The notes under the pieces are model-generated. The model did not search any database, had not been told where the DNA came from, and worked only from the letters and a program-made list of their open reading frames with translations. Below are positions 46,737 through 58,165 of a stretch of DNA of 64,000 nt, in pieces; within the stretch, counting starts at the first letter, position 1; the number at the start of each line of letters is the position of its first letter. Made by a program: the position numbers and the translations under genes. The stretch is from Oegoconia quadripuncta (Eukaryota; Arthropoda; Insecta; Lepidoptera; Autostichidae): contig OX438754.1 in the NCBI GenBank assembly GCA_949316235.1, positions 5,565,501 to 5,629,500 of the forward strand. The letters are read 5' to 3'.

Positions 46737-47286
46737 GTGAGTATTTTATTTATGTTCTTATTAGAAAAATGGATTTTCATCATTCTGTCTTGGTGTCACA
46801 CTTACTTCTATGGTAGATATTCATGTACAGTAATTCATTATGTGTGTAATCAATTACAAGGTGATTACTTTTTGTGTCTGGTATTAAATTTTAAATTTTA
46901 AACTACGAGTACTTACAAGAAATTTAGAAAATAAGGTTATTGAAAAAAAAAAGATTATTTTGGGCATTCTCTTGGTCCTATAGTTTACAATTTCTCCATA
47001 CTAGACACAAAAAATATTCATGAAATGCTATTATTTCTCAAAAAATAAAATTTGTCTGTATTAATTTTAATTTATCAAAATCATCCATATTTAATGAGGG
47101 AGTGTAGGTGATAGTCCACCAGGCTGGCTCAGTCTGGGTTGGGGGAATTTATAAAATTCATTAAAATTAACTTAACATAAGAATTCAATAAACAAATGAT
47201 AAATTGAATAAACAGTAATAAATTTAATAAACATTATTAATAAGATTGGTATATAAAAAATACAAGTAAATAATAAAATTATGTGA

Positions 47287-47400
47287 AGTGTCGGTGGCTC
47301 AGTGGAAGAGACACAGTCTCCCAATTTGGGAGGTCCTGGTTCGATCCCCAGGCAGGCCAATGAGTTTTTAAATTTAATTACTTATGTGCATTTATCTGAC
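47287..47400 (+). mobile_element. SINE (family II), 5' part
   Basis: 'tggctcagtggaagagacac' and 'tggttcgatccccaggcagg' are A and B box regions. It stops after 'tgcatttatctgactgt', where a family III tail begins. Confidence 0.85.
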
Positions 47401-47404
47401 TGTA

Positions 47405-47610
47405 TGATATTTGTATGATGAATATAGACATGTGTTCCCGAGTTATGGATGTTTTTCATTTATATATTTATTTATTTACAAAAAAAAATGTATTTGTGTA
47501 GTATATCAACCATCTGGTATCCACAACACAAGCCTATAGTTGCTTAATGTGGAACTAAATGGCATTGTGTGTATGTCCAAGGATATTTATTTATTATATA
47601 TTGTGTTAAA
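47405..47610 (+). mobile_element. SINE (family III) tail
   Basis: 'gatgaatatagacatgtgtt', 'cgagttatggatg' and 'cctatagttgcttaatgtgg' match the reversed copy at 8130 and the tail at 32180-32245. Confidence 0.7.
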
Positions 47611-47979
47611 TTATACTGTGATAGATTTGTAATTGGTTTTGTATAAGGGGAATGCGAATGACATATCTTAAAATGCTGGGCCATCACAGACTCAGATGAA
47701 GTCAAAGTTCAGTCCAGTCCGATTAATTCTCAGCCAGTGTGTGCTTGATCGGAATATCACTACAAATGAATGTTCATATAACTCCAGATGTATAGATATA
47801 TAGGACTGTCACCCATGAGTTGTGTCAACTAGGAATATTGTTCCCATTTTCTTTTTTTTTTTTAATGCAATTCCCATTTGTCATTGGGTAACCATTCCAT
47901 TCTTTCCTCTATCACTAGGTACATAAATCATTGTTTGAAATAATCAAGCACACTTTATTTAATTTATTTATTCCAGAAA

Positions 47980-48395
47980 ATAATGAAGTGGATACCTGTC
48001 TTAAGTTACTTCTGTTAAACATACCACCGGTTCGTTGAATAGGAGCTTGGAAGTCATCGCGAGCTGAATTTCGAGATGGATTTGTGACTAACGTAGCAAC
48101 GGAAGCAGAAGTCCGAAGTACCGAACGACGAAACAAGCTAGCTAAACTCGGAGTCCAGCCTTTTGTTATTTATTGTGGCGACAATTTAAGTGGATCTACT
48201 AAAACTTATGCAGTATGTGAAGATCATTTATATGAGTTCCGTAGTTTGCAAAGTGCAGTCGATGTCACGTTTAAGTTATTCCATGCTACTGGAGCGCAGT
48301 ACCCACAAGAATCATACGACGTATGGCTTTTGATGCAGGTTGCATTTTATGATTTGACTATACAATTTAACCGCCAATCGTCTTCCCTCAAATAA
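47980..48395 (+). pseudogene. C-terminal part of an unidentified transposon-associated protein
   Basis: After an acceptor-like tttattccag the frame reads L-L-L-N-I-P-P-V-R, a TGA at 48036, then continues in frame through K-L-G-V-Q-P-F-V-I-Y and Y-E-F-R-S-L-Q-S-A-V-D-V-T-F-K-L-F to A-Q-Y-P-Q-E-S-Y-D-V-W-L-L-M-Q and a stop at 48395. This resembles a widespread family of uncharacterised animal proteins, probably from mobile elements, whose C-terminus has a similar hydrophobic stretch before YP. One in-frame stop suggests decay, or an intron boundary there. Confidence 0.5.
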
Positions 48396-48440
48396 GCCCT
48401 AGTAGACTTTAAATTAAATGACAAAATAAATACAAACAAA

Positions 48441-48820
48441 ATGTGTAAACAGCAGTATCCGGTGTTTAAAGTTCTTCTTAACCAAATAATATTCCAATAT
48501 AAATGTGGTGAAGTGGGATTTTATAGACATTTTGATAACCTCAGGTCCTTTAGACGACATGTAAATTGTTGTCATGTTAATAGTCAGTGTGAAAATAATG
48601 AATCAGAATTTAATCAAGCCATTGATAATTTGTCCATAGCACAACTACCATTCATTGTAAGTAATAATAAAGTTGCTGACACTGTACACGTTATTGACGC
48701 TGATAACATCCTACGTTACAAAAGTTTTTTACTTATTGCTAATTTATATAAAAACCCTTCAGTTCCTCAAAAGGCTACAGCTCTGTGTATGGATTTGCAC
48801 GAGGTTGTCAAAACACTGGT
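48441..48820 (+). CDS. N-terminal exon of a C2H2-like transposon-associated protein
   Basis: Starts at ATG 48441. Residues 22-45 read K-C-G-E-V-G-F-Y-R-H-F-D-N-L-R-S-F-R-R-H-V-N-C-C-H, a C2H2-like finger whose second Cys is Phe/Tyr. Later L-I-A-N-L-Y-K-N-P-S-V-P-Q-K is also typical of the family found upstream. A donor-like GTATTC follows K-T-L at about 48820; the frame itself runs on to 48917. Order and direction suggest a second gene copy whose 3' end is missing. Confidence 0.4.
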
Positions 48821-49953
48821 ATTCATTGATTGGTATTTTCACCCATTTCGGCTTTTTAACTACTTCGATTCCATGGTGTATGTAACGTTAACCTTCCCAT
48901 TTATGTCTGTTTCCTAAAATATGCTTTTGTCCATTATGTTTACTTATTGATGGTGTAAAGAATAATTTAAAATTGTATTACATATTCATATGTGGATTAT
49001 ATTCATTTGTTTTATGTTATTTAAATATATAGGATGGAAAAAAGATTGGTGCAGGAGCAGATAGGCACACACTTCTACACATCAAGCTTTACATTTCAAA
49101 CATGCTGTGCATTACCAGTAGAAGCGAGCTTATATTGGTACAGTGTACATTGTATGGATACAAGTGTAAACTGCAAAGAAATTTATTACTTCATGTGTTT
49201 ATGTATACCTTACCTATAAAAAATGTAAGAAATGTTTAGGTAACATTATTTTATTTGACAGACAGAGACAAGAAATGAATTACCTTAAGCCCCGTTAATT
49301 TGTTTACTTAAATATTGCTGATAGTAGATATTACTCTCACTTAATTCTTTAATCATTCCCATTACTGACTACTTTTTCTATTCTGTGTATAAGAATGTGA
49401 AGTTCAAAGAAACTATACTCCTGAACCACAGATTGAACTATTCTAAAACTTTTTTTTTGTTTGATTTATACAAGTTAAAACAGAATGTTTAATTCTCTTC
49501 AAGTTTTTATTATTTTAAATCTAATTTTCTTTTGACACAATATTCTGCGGTGTCTGGCATTGAGATTGCTAGCACTTTGCGTATCTTGCATTAAGCCCAA
49601 GCATTTGTAAGTGAATTAGCTTTAAAAATTTGTATAAAACAGTTTTTTTAATTAAATTCGCTTAGAAATGCTTGGATTTGAATTTAGCTTATAAGGGTAC
49701 AATTTTTTGCAAACGTGTAAGAACATTTACTATTTGCGATTGTGTGGAAATATATAAGAACAATAAAATATTTATTTATGCTATATATTGTATTTTTTAA
49801 TTGAAACTTGATAATAATCCTATATAAATATAGGATAGTATGTCATTATCTATGGCTTCTTAAATTAATATAATTACTTTTATTTTAATAAATTTAAGTC
49901 TGCTTTAAACTTTATTAATTAAGAAATGTTGTGTGTTATAAGTTTCTATTTTA

Positions 49954-50165
49954 AGATTTATCACGATTTTTACATCTATTTACATACACTTCACTAGTAA
50001 TGAATTGATTTCAGTAGGCATACTTATCAAATAGTTCACCAAATATAATTGGAGTTCGACCTGCAGTTGTATTTGGCAAACTATTTGGTAAGCATAGCCT
50101 ACTAAAGTCATTTCATTACTGGTGAAATGTGAGTGACAATAGATGTAACTATCGTGATAAATCCT
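49954..50165. repeat. long imperfect palindrome, arms of about 85 bp
   Basis: The left arm ('agatttatcacgatttttac', 'attgatttcagtaggcatac') pairs with the right arm ('gcatagcctactaaagtcat', 'aactatcgtgataaatcc') around a spacer of about 45 bp. It lies in the right subterminal part of the 7 kb element. Confidence 0.85.
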
Positions 50166-50805
50166 AAAATGGTGTAGTGAATTACTCACAATATATCAGG
50201 ACTACTCGCAGATTATGACATTACTATCACTACATAAAATTGGTAAATTACCCAATACTTAACAAGACAATCCCAAAATAAGATCGGTAATTACCCATAA
50301 CATATCGAGATAACTCCTTAGATGTGACATGATGATACCCATAGTAAACAAGGATCAATACTAATATATTATTAAGAAAGCCGATAAACCTTTCATGATG
50401 GTAACGACGATATATCGGGAAGTATATAAGTATTGCTATGATCTAACTCAAAAATATTCAGTGCATCATGAATTAAGATACTTACATTACTGACAATGCA
50501 TAATGACATCAGGATATGAAGCCGCGACAATCACGACAAGTCGCCGTGATGATAATAGTCACTGCTCATGACGCTTCACGAATAAGCTAAGTCGGCCCGT
50601 CACCACATTGTGTCGGTAACTCAGCACGTAACATCACCGCGTCGATTACCCATGTTTTGTCATGACGGGTTTTCATGACAATTAAGTATGATTTACCCAC
50701 ATAGTGTTCGTAATTACTCTTGGTCCGTTTTTGTTAGGAATATAGTTGAAAGTTGCGGAATTCCTTAACTTTTATTAGGAATAACGACATTCATTTTTCT
50801 CAGTG

Positions 50806-52269
50806 TAATATTACATTTTCTCTAACATGTAAAAATGGCGCTTTTGCTTCACATGCCTCCACAAAACATAACAAAACCGCCATCTGAAATCTCAAAACTG
50901 CCACTGAAACATATTATGTACTATTACGTATTAATTAATATATTTAAAAGGATCCTTTGATCCAATTTATGTTTTATATTACTTTGAAAAAATAAAGATA
51001 ATCACGCAGCTCTTAGGTTGTATACCAATCATTTTTAAAACGATTTTTTTTAAGTACTTATTTCACAATATTATATTGAACGATGTAATGTTAAACAATA
51101 TAAATTGAATATAAAATAATAGTAAGTACATAATGTACAGCGCAATGTGTAGTGCAGCGACCGGAAAAACAGGACATGATGGACGAACGTGTAAATTTGA
51201 GCAAAGGCCACAGATTAGATAATAGTTACCTACTACGTAACCAAGGCGAAGCCGAAGCACATATACGTAAGTTCATCAATGCCTGGTTTCGGCCAAGGTT
51301 TGTATCTTTTCTCAAATGATGAGCGGAATTTCAAACTAAGGAGTATGTTGAATGTGCAATTTTTTAAATATAACATAGATGGATTTTACGTCAAAGTATG
51401 TTCCATGACGATCACACTCACTTTCTTCACTTGAACACATTTTGTCAAATTATCGACACAATTATTATTATTTTTTTTTTTCGTTTTATTCTCTCCTCTC
51501 GAAGAATCTAAGCCCATACAGCCATGTCTTATTTTACTTATTTCTTCAATTTATAAGTCAGTCTCAGTCAAAACAAGTAATTCGTCGTATACTTGGGCGT
51601 ATACAGAGTCTAGTCACGGTCAAATCATTCTTCAGTAAAGTGGGAGAATGCTTTACAAAAGATTTTGGCGGCATCTTACGAACTTTAATTTACACTTCCC
51701 TTCATTTGTACACCATATTTTGCTACAAAATATTCTGCCATTATTAAGCTACAAAAGTCAGAATGCACAAATTATAAGAATTATAAAGAAAAATGCAACT
51801 TCACTCGCCGAGATCCCACCAAAAAGCCCACACAATTATTAAATCCGAACAATAACAACAACAATAATTTTTCACACGCTAAAATATTTATTTGTTTTCT
51901 CTACAAACAGGTTTCCTACGACGTTCGCAAAACCAGTTCGAAATTTAAATAAAACCTTCGATAAATTACCTCCGTGGTTGCCATATTTCAGGGTAAAAAG
52001 AATAGTTCCATTTTTAAATTACACCACAGATTATGATATTCATTTTCGGCCGCTAATCACGACAGATAAGGACACTGCCGGCCGCTGCTCGTCAGCTAAA
52101 CCAGTACAGCATTTTCTTTTTATCACGAAGAAGGTTATCAAAATAATTTTCAAATTTCCAAGCAAGTTTGAGAAAAAGGAGATTGTACGATTGTACGATC
52201 AGTGTTGTCGCAAGAAAATAAAGTTGGTTGGTAGTGATGATATAGAAAGTTATCAGTGTTGCCTCAATA
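50806..52269. other. spacer, no recognised gene
   Basis: Several plus-strand frames of 60-100 codons (51442-51842, 51978-52280) have no motif, splice logic or homology to the array. One contacts the 3' end of E22 antisense. No repeat could be assigned. Confidence 0.4.
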
Positions 52270-52499
52270 TTATAATTTAACACACACCCCATTGCATATT
52301 ATGTAGTTTGGCTGAGGGTGACTGTGGTCTGTTCTAGCCCGTAAAACACCACCGTCGTTAGTAATAGTCAGGCGTGCCTTACAATTAGGATTCTTACTGC
52401 ATTTCCATTGTTGTGTTGACATATTCCGTTTGCTACAGCAGAACGTATACCCTTGAAACAGGACTATTTGTTTGCCGAGACCATTCAGTGCCCAGCTCA
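52270..52499 (-). CDS. mod(mdg4): E22: FLYWCH alternative 3' exon, QQW subfamily
   Basis: Acceptor caattacag|TG, then 75 residues: VSWALNGLGKQIVLFQGYTFCCS, QQWKCSKNPNCKARLTITNDG, H-S-H-P-Q-P, ending NGVCVKL-stop. Ligands intact. The usual tail Tyr is Cys and RP/RQ is QP. Confidence 0.92.
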
Positions 52500-53352
52500 C
52501 TGTAATTGAATAATGCGATATATTATCATCATAAGCGAACTAGATTTCCTTATACGCATTTGCGATGCATTATATTATTTCGAACATTAAAAAATTGGGG
52601 TCTATATACCTCAACACAAAGTAAACAACATTATTATATTTTAAACTAACAACACATCGTAATTAAAAACAATCGATCAGAATTACAATCGTCATCCTTT
52701 CCGAAATTCAAAATCCATCCATATAACTAAGTTCCATCCATCCATATTGTAAGTTTTAAAAACATTTTTTTTTTTCATTTATTTACATTTACATGAAACA
52801 TTTTGTAAAGGATTTATCCGTTAAACTGGTCCACGCCTCTGGAGATGTAAGAGCTGGTGCCTACTTTGCTCAGCAGCTGAGCTTATACATTCAGCGGGGC
52901 AATAGCGCTAGCGTACTAGGTACTATGCCTCACGGAAGCGAGTTGGACGGCGTATTTTCTATAAGATATAGGTATTTTTAATTGTGTTTTATAAATTTGT
53001 TGTTTCATGTACATACTCAATTTAAGAATTTATTATATTCTATATAAAAAATACTGTAAATTACCAGGCGTTGGCTAACAATTAGTCGGAGTCAAGGTTC
53101 TCATAGTCTATCCCAGGTAACGGATTCACCAACTCCACAGAAGACAGTATAACGACTGACTCTCATCGGCCGCTGGATCTGCTTATTCAGAGCCTCCTAG
53201 CGCATATCGGTTGTAAGAATCGCTCAGACCAGCCATGGTCAATTGAATTACCCAAATTTAATTTTTTTTGTACAATCATCTCGTGTGGGCACACGAGATG
53301 ATTGTACAAAAAAAAAATATCACGATTACCTACTCTTATACTAATTAGCTAA
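52500..53352. other. spacer with dispersed repeats
   Basis: 52835-53005 is the second copy of the repeat at 817-985. 53144-53265 is nearly identical to 54247-54367 ('cgactgactctcatcggccg', 'cagagcctcctagcgca'). 53262-53315 is a perfect foldback. No gene. Confidence 0.6.
53262..53315. repeat. perfect 26-bp foldback, 2-nt loop
   Basis: Left arm TTTTTTTTGTACAATCATCT plus CGTGTG, loop GG, then the exact inverse. Flanked left by a repeat end ('ttacccaaattta') and right by E23's 3' flank. Confidence 0.95.
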
Positions 53353-53582
53353 TTAAATTTTTATATACGTCCCATTTCGTATCACATAATTCTGCCGAGG
53401 ATGAGTGTGATCTGCATTCGCACGTATTATTACACCATCGTTGGTTATAGTGAGCCTTGCCTTGCACTTAATATGGTTGCTGCATTCCCATTGTTGTGTC
53501 GACTTATTTCGGTTTTTACAACAGAACGTATACCCTTGGTACATCAGTATTGGTTTGCCAAAACTATTTCGTGTCCAGGTAA
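53353..53582 (-). CDS. mod(mdg4): E23: FLYWCH alternative 3' exon, QQW subfamily
   Basis: Acceptor tattcacag|TT, then 75 residues: VTWTRNSFGKPILMYQGYTFCCK, QQWECSNHIKCKARLTITNDG, H-T-H-P-R-Q, ending NGTYIKI-stop. Ligands intact. Nearly identical at DNA level to E24, the youngest duplication in the window, including flanks of about 20-40 bp. A plus-strand frame (53401-53592) is its shadow. Confidence 0.93.
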
Positions 53583-54116
53583 CTGTGAATAAGCAAATAC
53601 AAATTTGATTGACTGTACACTGAAAAAAAAGATCAGTTGGATTTACCAGATTCCATATGACATTTACCAAACTCGACGGTTGATCTGGGTCCTACCGTCG
53701 ACTTAAGTTGAATTTATTAGACAAAAACGGTTGGATGACATACCAACGAAACCAATAAAACCAACTATTTAGTACGAGTAGCTGTACCATACTATTTCTA
53801 TATTCTATTGTTTTATCTACTAGATTATTTTGTAGTGTCTACCTAAGCAGTTTGGCAACAATAGATTTTACGCTGTCGTATTTCATACAAAAAATATATG
53901 CCTTACTTTTGTACTATCTATCAGTTACTTTTATAGTATCTAGCGGAGTAGTAGGTATTGTAACAATCACTATTCACTTTCAAATTTTATACCAAAAATT
54001 TGAAAATTTGATTCTGTAAAGAAATGAAATAAAGATAAAACAACTATAAAAACTTTTTAACAAAAAAAAACCGACTTCACCGAAAAAGCCACTACAAAGT
54101 AAAAAATAATTTTATT

Positions 54117-54243
54117 AAATTGCTCGTATACCAAAAAATATCTTGCGAAGTCGGCGCTCGAATGGAATGTAAATCAATCTACATATTAATCAGTTATACA
54201 TTGGCGCCGACTTCGAAAGGTATTTTTTGAGATACGAGCATTT
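54117..54243. repeat. inverted-repeat element, arms of about 41 bp
   Basis: 'aaattgctcgtataccaaaa' with 'tgcgaagtcggcgc' is mirrored by 'gcgccgacttcgaaaggtat' with 'gagatacgagcatttt'. A half copy lies at 42880-42935. Confidence 0.85.
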
Positions 54244-54424
54244 TAGACAGTATAACGACTGACTCTCATCGGCCGCCGGATCTGCTTATTCAGAGCCTCC
54301 TAGCGCAAACCGGTTGTAAGAATCGCTCAGACCAGCCATGGTCAATTGAATTACCCAAATTTAATTTAAACGCTTTATTGTATAAAAAGAAAATACATTA
54401 ATCTTACATAGTAAGTAGAATTTT

Positions 54425-55370
54425 GTACTACCCAATGTCAGGGTGGTGCCCACAAATATAATGATAAAAAATGCCACTTTAGATCTCGTAGATTCTACTG
54501 TATTTTTGGGCATTACTTTAGACGCCAAAATGCAATGGGGTCCTCATATACATAAATTGGCGAAAAGGCTCAGCTCTGCAGCGTACGCAGTCAAAAAAAT
54601 TCGACAAATATCAGACGTAAATACTGCTAGATTAGTATATTTTAGTTATTTCCACAGCTTGATGTCTTACGGTATCTTGCTGTGGGGAAACGCCGCGGAT
54701 ATAAATACAATCTTTGTTTTACAAAAACGAGCCGTTCGCGCAATTTATCAATTGAGACCTGCAGTGTCACTTAGAGATAGGTTTAAAGTGTATAACATTC
54801 TAACCTTTTCGTCACAGTACATTTTTGAAAATCTAATGTATGTCAAAAAAAATATAACATCATTTAGGAAAAATAGTGATAAACATGATGTCAATACAAG
54901 AAATAAAGATAAACTTGCAGGTCACATAAGTCGCCTCCGCAAAGTCAGTAATTCATTCATTATGTACACGCTTTTTCAATAAGGTTCCAGTTGATATACA
55001 AAATCTTCCTCTCAATAAATTTAAAGATACTGTAAAACAGAAACTTATTGAGAAAGCATATTATAAAATATCAGACTATTTAGATGATAATCATCCCTGG
55101 ACATAATCAGATCGTTCGCATGCCAGGCTATTTCACAATTAATAATGAAATTTAAAAACCTGTTTGTAATATAAAAACCTTTATGTAAAATCAAAGCCTG
55201 ATTTTAAAAGAGCAACCCTTCGAGTTTCTTGCTTGTTCTTCTCAGGGGAAAATTGCATTTTGAACAAGCAGTAGCTTAAAAAAATTAAAATTTACTATGT
55301 AAAATTGACTATTTTAAGTGTACTCTGTGTACCTACAAAATAAAGCATTTTTGACTTTGACTTTGAATGT
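54425..55370 (+). pseudogene. Jockey/CR1-type LINE RT C-terminus with 3' UTR
   Basis: From about 54425 the frame reads F-L-G-I-T-L-D-A-K-M-Q-W-G-P-H-I, then R-L-V-Y-F-S-Y-F-H-S-L-M-S-Y-G-I and L-Q-K-R-A-V-R-A-I-Y, the thumb and C-terminal region of non-LTR reverse transcriptase. A frameshift near 54980 separates F-N-K-V-P-V-D-I-Q-N-L-P from the main frame. The palm and catalytic YxDD are missing (5' truncation). The 3' UTR ends in AATAAAGCATTTTTGACTTT. Confidence 0.85.
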
Positions 55371-55402
55371 TAATATTAAAGGTTTGAATAAATGTCATTA
55401 TG

Positions 55403-55745
55403 TTTTTTTTTTTTTTTATGCACGACGGGTTTGTACTTGACCTCAATCAAACCTGATGTTAAGTGAAGATGAGGTCGAAGGTGGAAGCGTACTGACCCGG
55501 AAACCCCAACAGATTTGGGGGACTGGCTATCTTATCTCTGACAACCGGAATACAACAATGCTATTAACATTGCTGCTTGGCGGCAGATTTAGATAAGATG
55601 GTGGTAGCTAGCCAGGCGGACATTTGAAATGCCCTACCACCAACCAAACCGAGTACTTAAACATGTACCCCGCTGGGGATCGAACCCGCGACCTCACGTC
55701 CAAATCGTAAACCCAATGTTGTTTACATTGAGCCACGGAGGCGGT
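55403..55745 (-). mobile_element. SINE (family I), full length, reversed
   Basis: Complete copy from T tract to 'gagccacggaggcggtt', with a 6-bp insertion in the B-box flank ('gacctcacgtccaaatcg'). Confidence 0.9.
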
Positions 55746-55829
55746 TATGTTATATTAATAAAAATAAAAAATTATGTTAATAAAAAGCGAAGTATACATG
55801 TTGTTTAGATTATCATTAAAAGAAGTAAT

Positions 55830-55918
55830 AAACCAATTGTCAGAGCAATGGTGTCAATGGAGGGGCAGCATAATTGTTGGCCCACACGAGTTGAATGTAC
55901 CAAAAAAAAATCACGCTT
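55830..55918 (-). repeat. duplicated 3' flank of E24
   Basis: 'gtgtcaatggaggggcagca' to 'accaaaaaaaaatcacgctt' parallels 57210-57290 (3' of E25) and, more weakly, 53290-53330 (3' of E23). A LINE insertion now separates it from E24. Confidence 0.6.
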
Positions 55919-55919
55919 A

Positions 55920-55953
<34 letters not shown>

Positions 55954-56455
55954 TGAGAGAGCGGCAAACGAGCATGCGGGTCACCTGATGGAAAGTAATC
56001 ACCGCCGCCCATGGACACCCGCAACACCAAAAGGGTCACAGATGCGTTGCCGGCCTTTGAGGAAGGTGTAGGCTCGCTTCTTGAAGGTTCCAATGTCGTA
56101 CTCGTTCGGGAATACCGCTGCCGGAAGTCCGTTCCACAGGGTGGTCGTACGTGGCAAGAAATTTCTTGAGAAACGTACAGTGGTAGACTTCCACTCATCC
56201 AGGTGATGTGGATGGAAATTTAATTTTCTCCGAGAAGTGTATCGGTTAAATTGAGCAGCGGGTATTAGCTCGAACAGTTCTTCAGAACACTCCCCATGAA
56301 ATATGCGATAGAGAATGCAGAGGGACGCGACGTCTCTTCGCAACGCCAGGGGATCCAGTCGCTCGGTGAGACTCTCTTGGCCGACAATTCGGACTGCGCG
56401 ACGTTGAACGCGGTCAAAAGGAAGAAGCTGGTACTGAGGTGCCCCAGTACTATTA
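55919..56455 (-). pseudogene. LINE RT C-terminus (R-type), minus strand
   Basis: Frame 56343-55999: [22 protein letters not shown], then H-P-H-H-L-D and [21 protein letters not shown] and H-G-R-R-stop, followed by a 3' UTR ending in a poly(A) run (T tract at 55921). Open but 5'-truncated. Fragments of the same end occur at 25250 and 60552. Confidence 0.85.
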
Positions 56456-56473
56456 TACTACTTAATTAGCTAA

Positions 56474-56703
56474 TTAAAATTTCATATACGTCCCATTTCG
56501 TATCACATAATTCTGCCGAGGATGAGTGTGATCTGCATTCGCACGTATTATTACACCATCGTTGGTTATAGTGAGCCTTGCCTTGCACTTAACATGGTTG
56601 CTGCATTCCCATTGTTGTGTCGACTTATTTCGGTTTTTACAACAGAACGTATACCCTCGGTATATGAGTATTGGTTTGCCAAAACTATTTCGCGTCCAGG
56701 TAA
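56474..56703 (-). CDS. mod(mdg4): E24: FLYWCH alternative 3' exon, near-copy of E23
   Basis: Acceptor tattcacag|TT, then 75 residues. Differs from E23 in a few positions: PILIYRGYTF instead of PILMYQGYTF, NHVKC instead of NHIKC, and the tail GTYMKF instead of GTYIKI. All ligands intact, no stop. The frame has no internal ATG near its start, as expected for an exon that depends on upstream splicing. The two plus-strand frames over it are shadows. Confidence 0.92.
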
Positions 56704-57337
56704 CTGTGAATAAGCAAATAAAAAATTTGATTCATTGTAACACTTAGTTAATGATTTATAAGGTAATCCTTTTAAGTTTTAGCAAACATTAACCTTGCTA
56801 ACTTCGCTTCTTTAACCCTGAAAGCAACTTCTTGTCCAGATGTTGCAAATAAAGAGACTGGAAATCGTAAAGAACTAAATTGACGTAAGAATAGGTAGAC
56901 TTCAGGGACTATAATTGAATAAGTACATTTGAAAATGCATCTAAAATATATAATATTCACCATTTATATAGAACTCAACCAAACGGCCCCCTGGACCTTC
57001 TTTTTCAAAGCCTTCTAGCTCATCACTTCTAATAACTTTTCAGACGAAACATGGCCACTTGGCCAAGAATATTCGACATCCACATAAGCCGATTACAATA
57101 ATTTATAGCAGGAAGAAGTACAAACGTATTGGCTGAATGACAATAATAAGAAGAAGAGAAATATACATTTTATTTTGATTATCATAAAAAAAAATAACAG
57201 ACCCATTGTCAATGCGTCGGTGTCGCAGATATAGAGGGCCTGCATAATCGTCAGCCCGTGCAGATTGACGCACCGAAAAAATATATCAGGATTATTTCCT
57301 AATAAATAAATAATAATAAAATAAATTATTAGCTTAA
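56704..57337. other. spacer, no recognised gene
   Basis: 56772-56963 has a minus-strand frame of 63 codons without motif. 57200-57300 is the repeat shared with the 3' flank of E24. Confidence 0.4.
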
Positions 57338-57567
57338 CTATATTTCAATATACACTCCCTCTCGTATCACATAATTCTGGCGAGGGTGAGTATGATTTGT
57401 ATTCGTCCGTATTATCACACCCTCGTTGGTCATGGTGACCCTTGCCTTGCACATAACATGCCTGCTGCATTCCCATTGTTGTGTCCACTTAAATCGGTTT
57501 TTACAGTGGAATGTATATCCTTGGAACATGAGTATTTCTTTGCCAGCAGCATTCCGCATCCAGCGCA
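57338..57567 (-). CDS. mod(mdg4): E25: FLYWCH alternative 3' exon, QQW subfamily
   Basis: Acceptor atttacag|TG, then 75 residues: VRWMRNAAGKEILMFQGYTFHCK, QQWECSRHVMCKARVTMTNEG, H-T-H-P-R-Q, ending EGVYIEI-stop. Ligands intact. Nearest to E23/E24 (QQWECS). Confidence 0.93.
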
Positions 57568-57929
57568 CTGTAAATACGCAAATAACCTTCAAATTTACGT
57601 CGAAGCCTAACCCCTGTTTGTCTTCTTGATGTTTAGAGAGAAGATGGAAATCGTAAGCATCTAAATTTACGTTAATTTATAAAAAAGGTAGCCACCGGGC
57701 TACTAAGACACACAGACAATTCGAATGGGTTAGATTAAAGTAACTTGCCATGTCTTCGCAAATCGGATGATTCGCTGTTTCCGTACTTCAGGCGACCTAC
57801 AGAAAACACAGTTCACCAATCCGTAATGGGTCCGCGTGCACGTGGATATGACCCATAGTCCTGATGAAAGTAGCAGTGCCACAGAAGCGTCTATATTGCC
57901 TCTGCAAACAGTCGTTAGTTCGTACCCTT

Positions 57930-58165
57930 TTTTTTTTTTTGACGCGGGGAAACGCCTGACGCGTACCGCTCGCCTGGGGGACGGCGAGACGGTTATGTGG
58001 GACTCCCCTCCCTGAAAGGAGGGATACCCACTAAAGCCCCGCGGCGACCTTCTTCGGCAGTAGGGAGGACCTGGGAACGCATAAGCGGCTCCAGCACCCG
58101 GTCGCTCCGGGGGGTGTCATCCTCTCCCGGGCCGCGTCCGACGACTACATCGCCGTTAGTTCGAA
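57930..58165 (-). mobile_element. R1-type LINE 3'-UTR fragment, GC-rich
   Basis: Reverse complement of 39870-40140: 'gacctgggaacgcataagcg', 'gtgtcatcctctcccgg' and 'cggcgagacggttatgtgg'. No coding part is left. Conspicuously GC-rich in an AT-rich context. Confidence 0.85.

Larger units (their letters stand above)
43789..50804. mobile_element. probable 7 kb TIR DNA transposon
   Basis: Left end CACTGAGAAAAATGA and right end its exact inverse (TCATTTTTCTCAGTG, with a 1-base offset in flanking match), each next to TA on the outside, a possible 2-bp target duplication. Just inside the left end are repeated 'ccgtcacga' motifs (44055-44260), and the right end has repeated 'atcgtgat/atcacg' motifs. 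It fills the gap between E21 and E22 and contains a plus-strand exon-like segment, two protein-coding remnants and a long palindrome. The superfamily is uncertain (CACTG ends recall CACTA/Chapaev-like elements), and no DDE transposase was recognised. Confidence 0.6.

Noticed and set aside
51442..52280. Plus-strand frames of 64-101 codons
   Set aside because: No motif and partly antisense to the E22 3' end; not supported as a gene.
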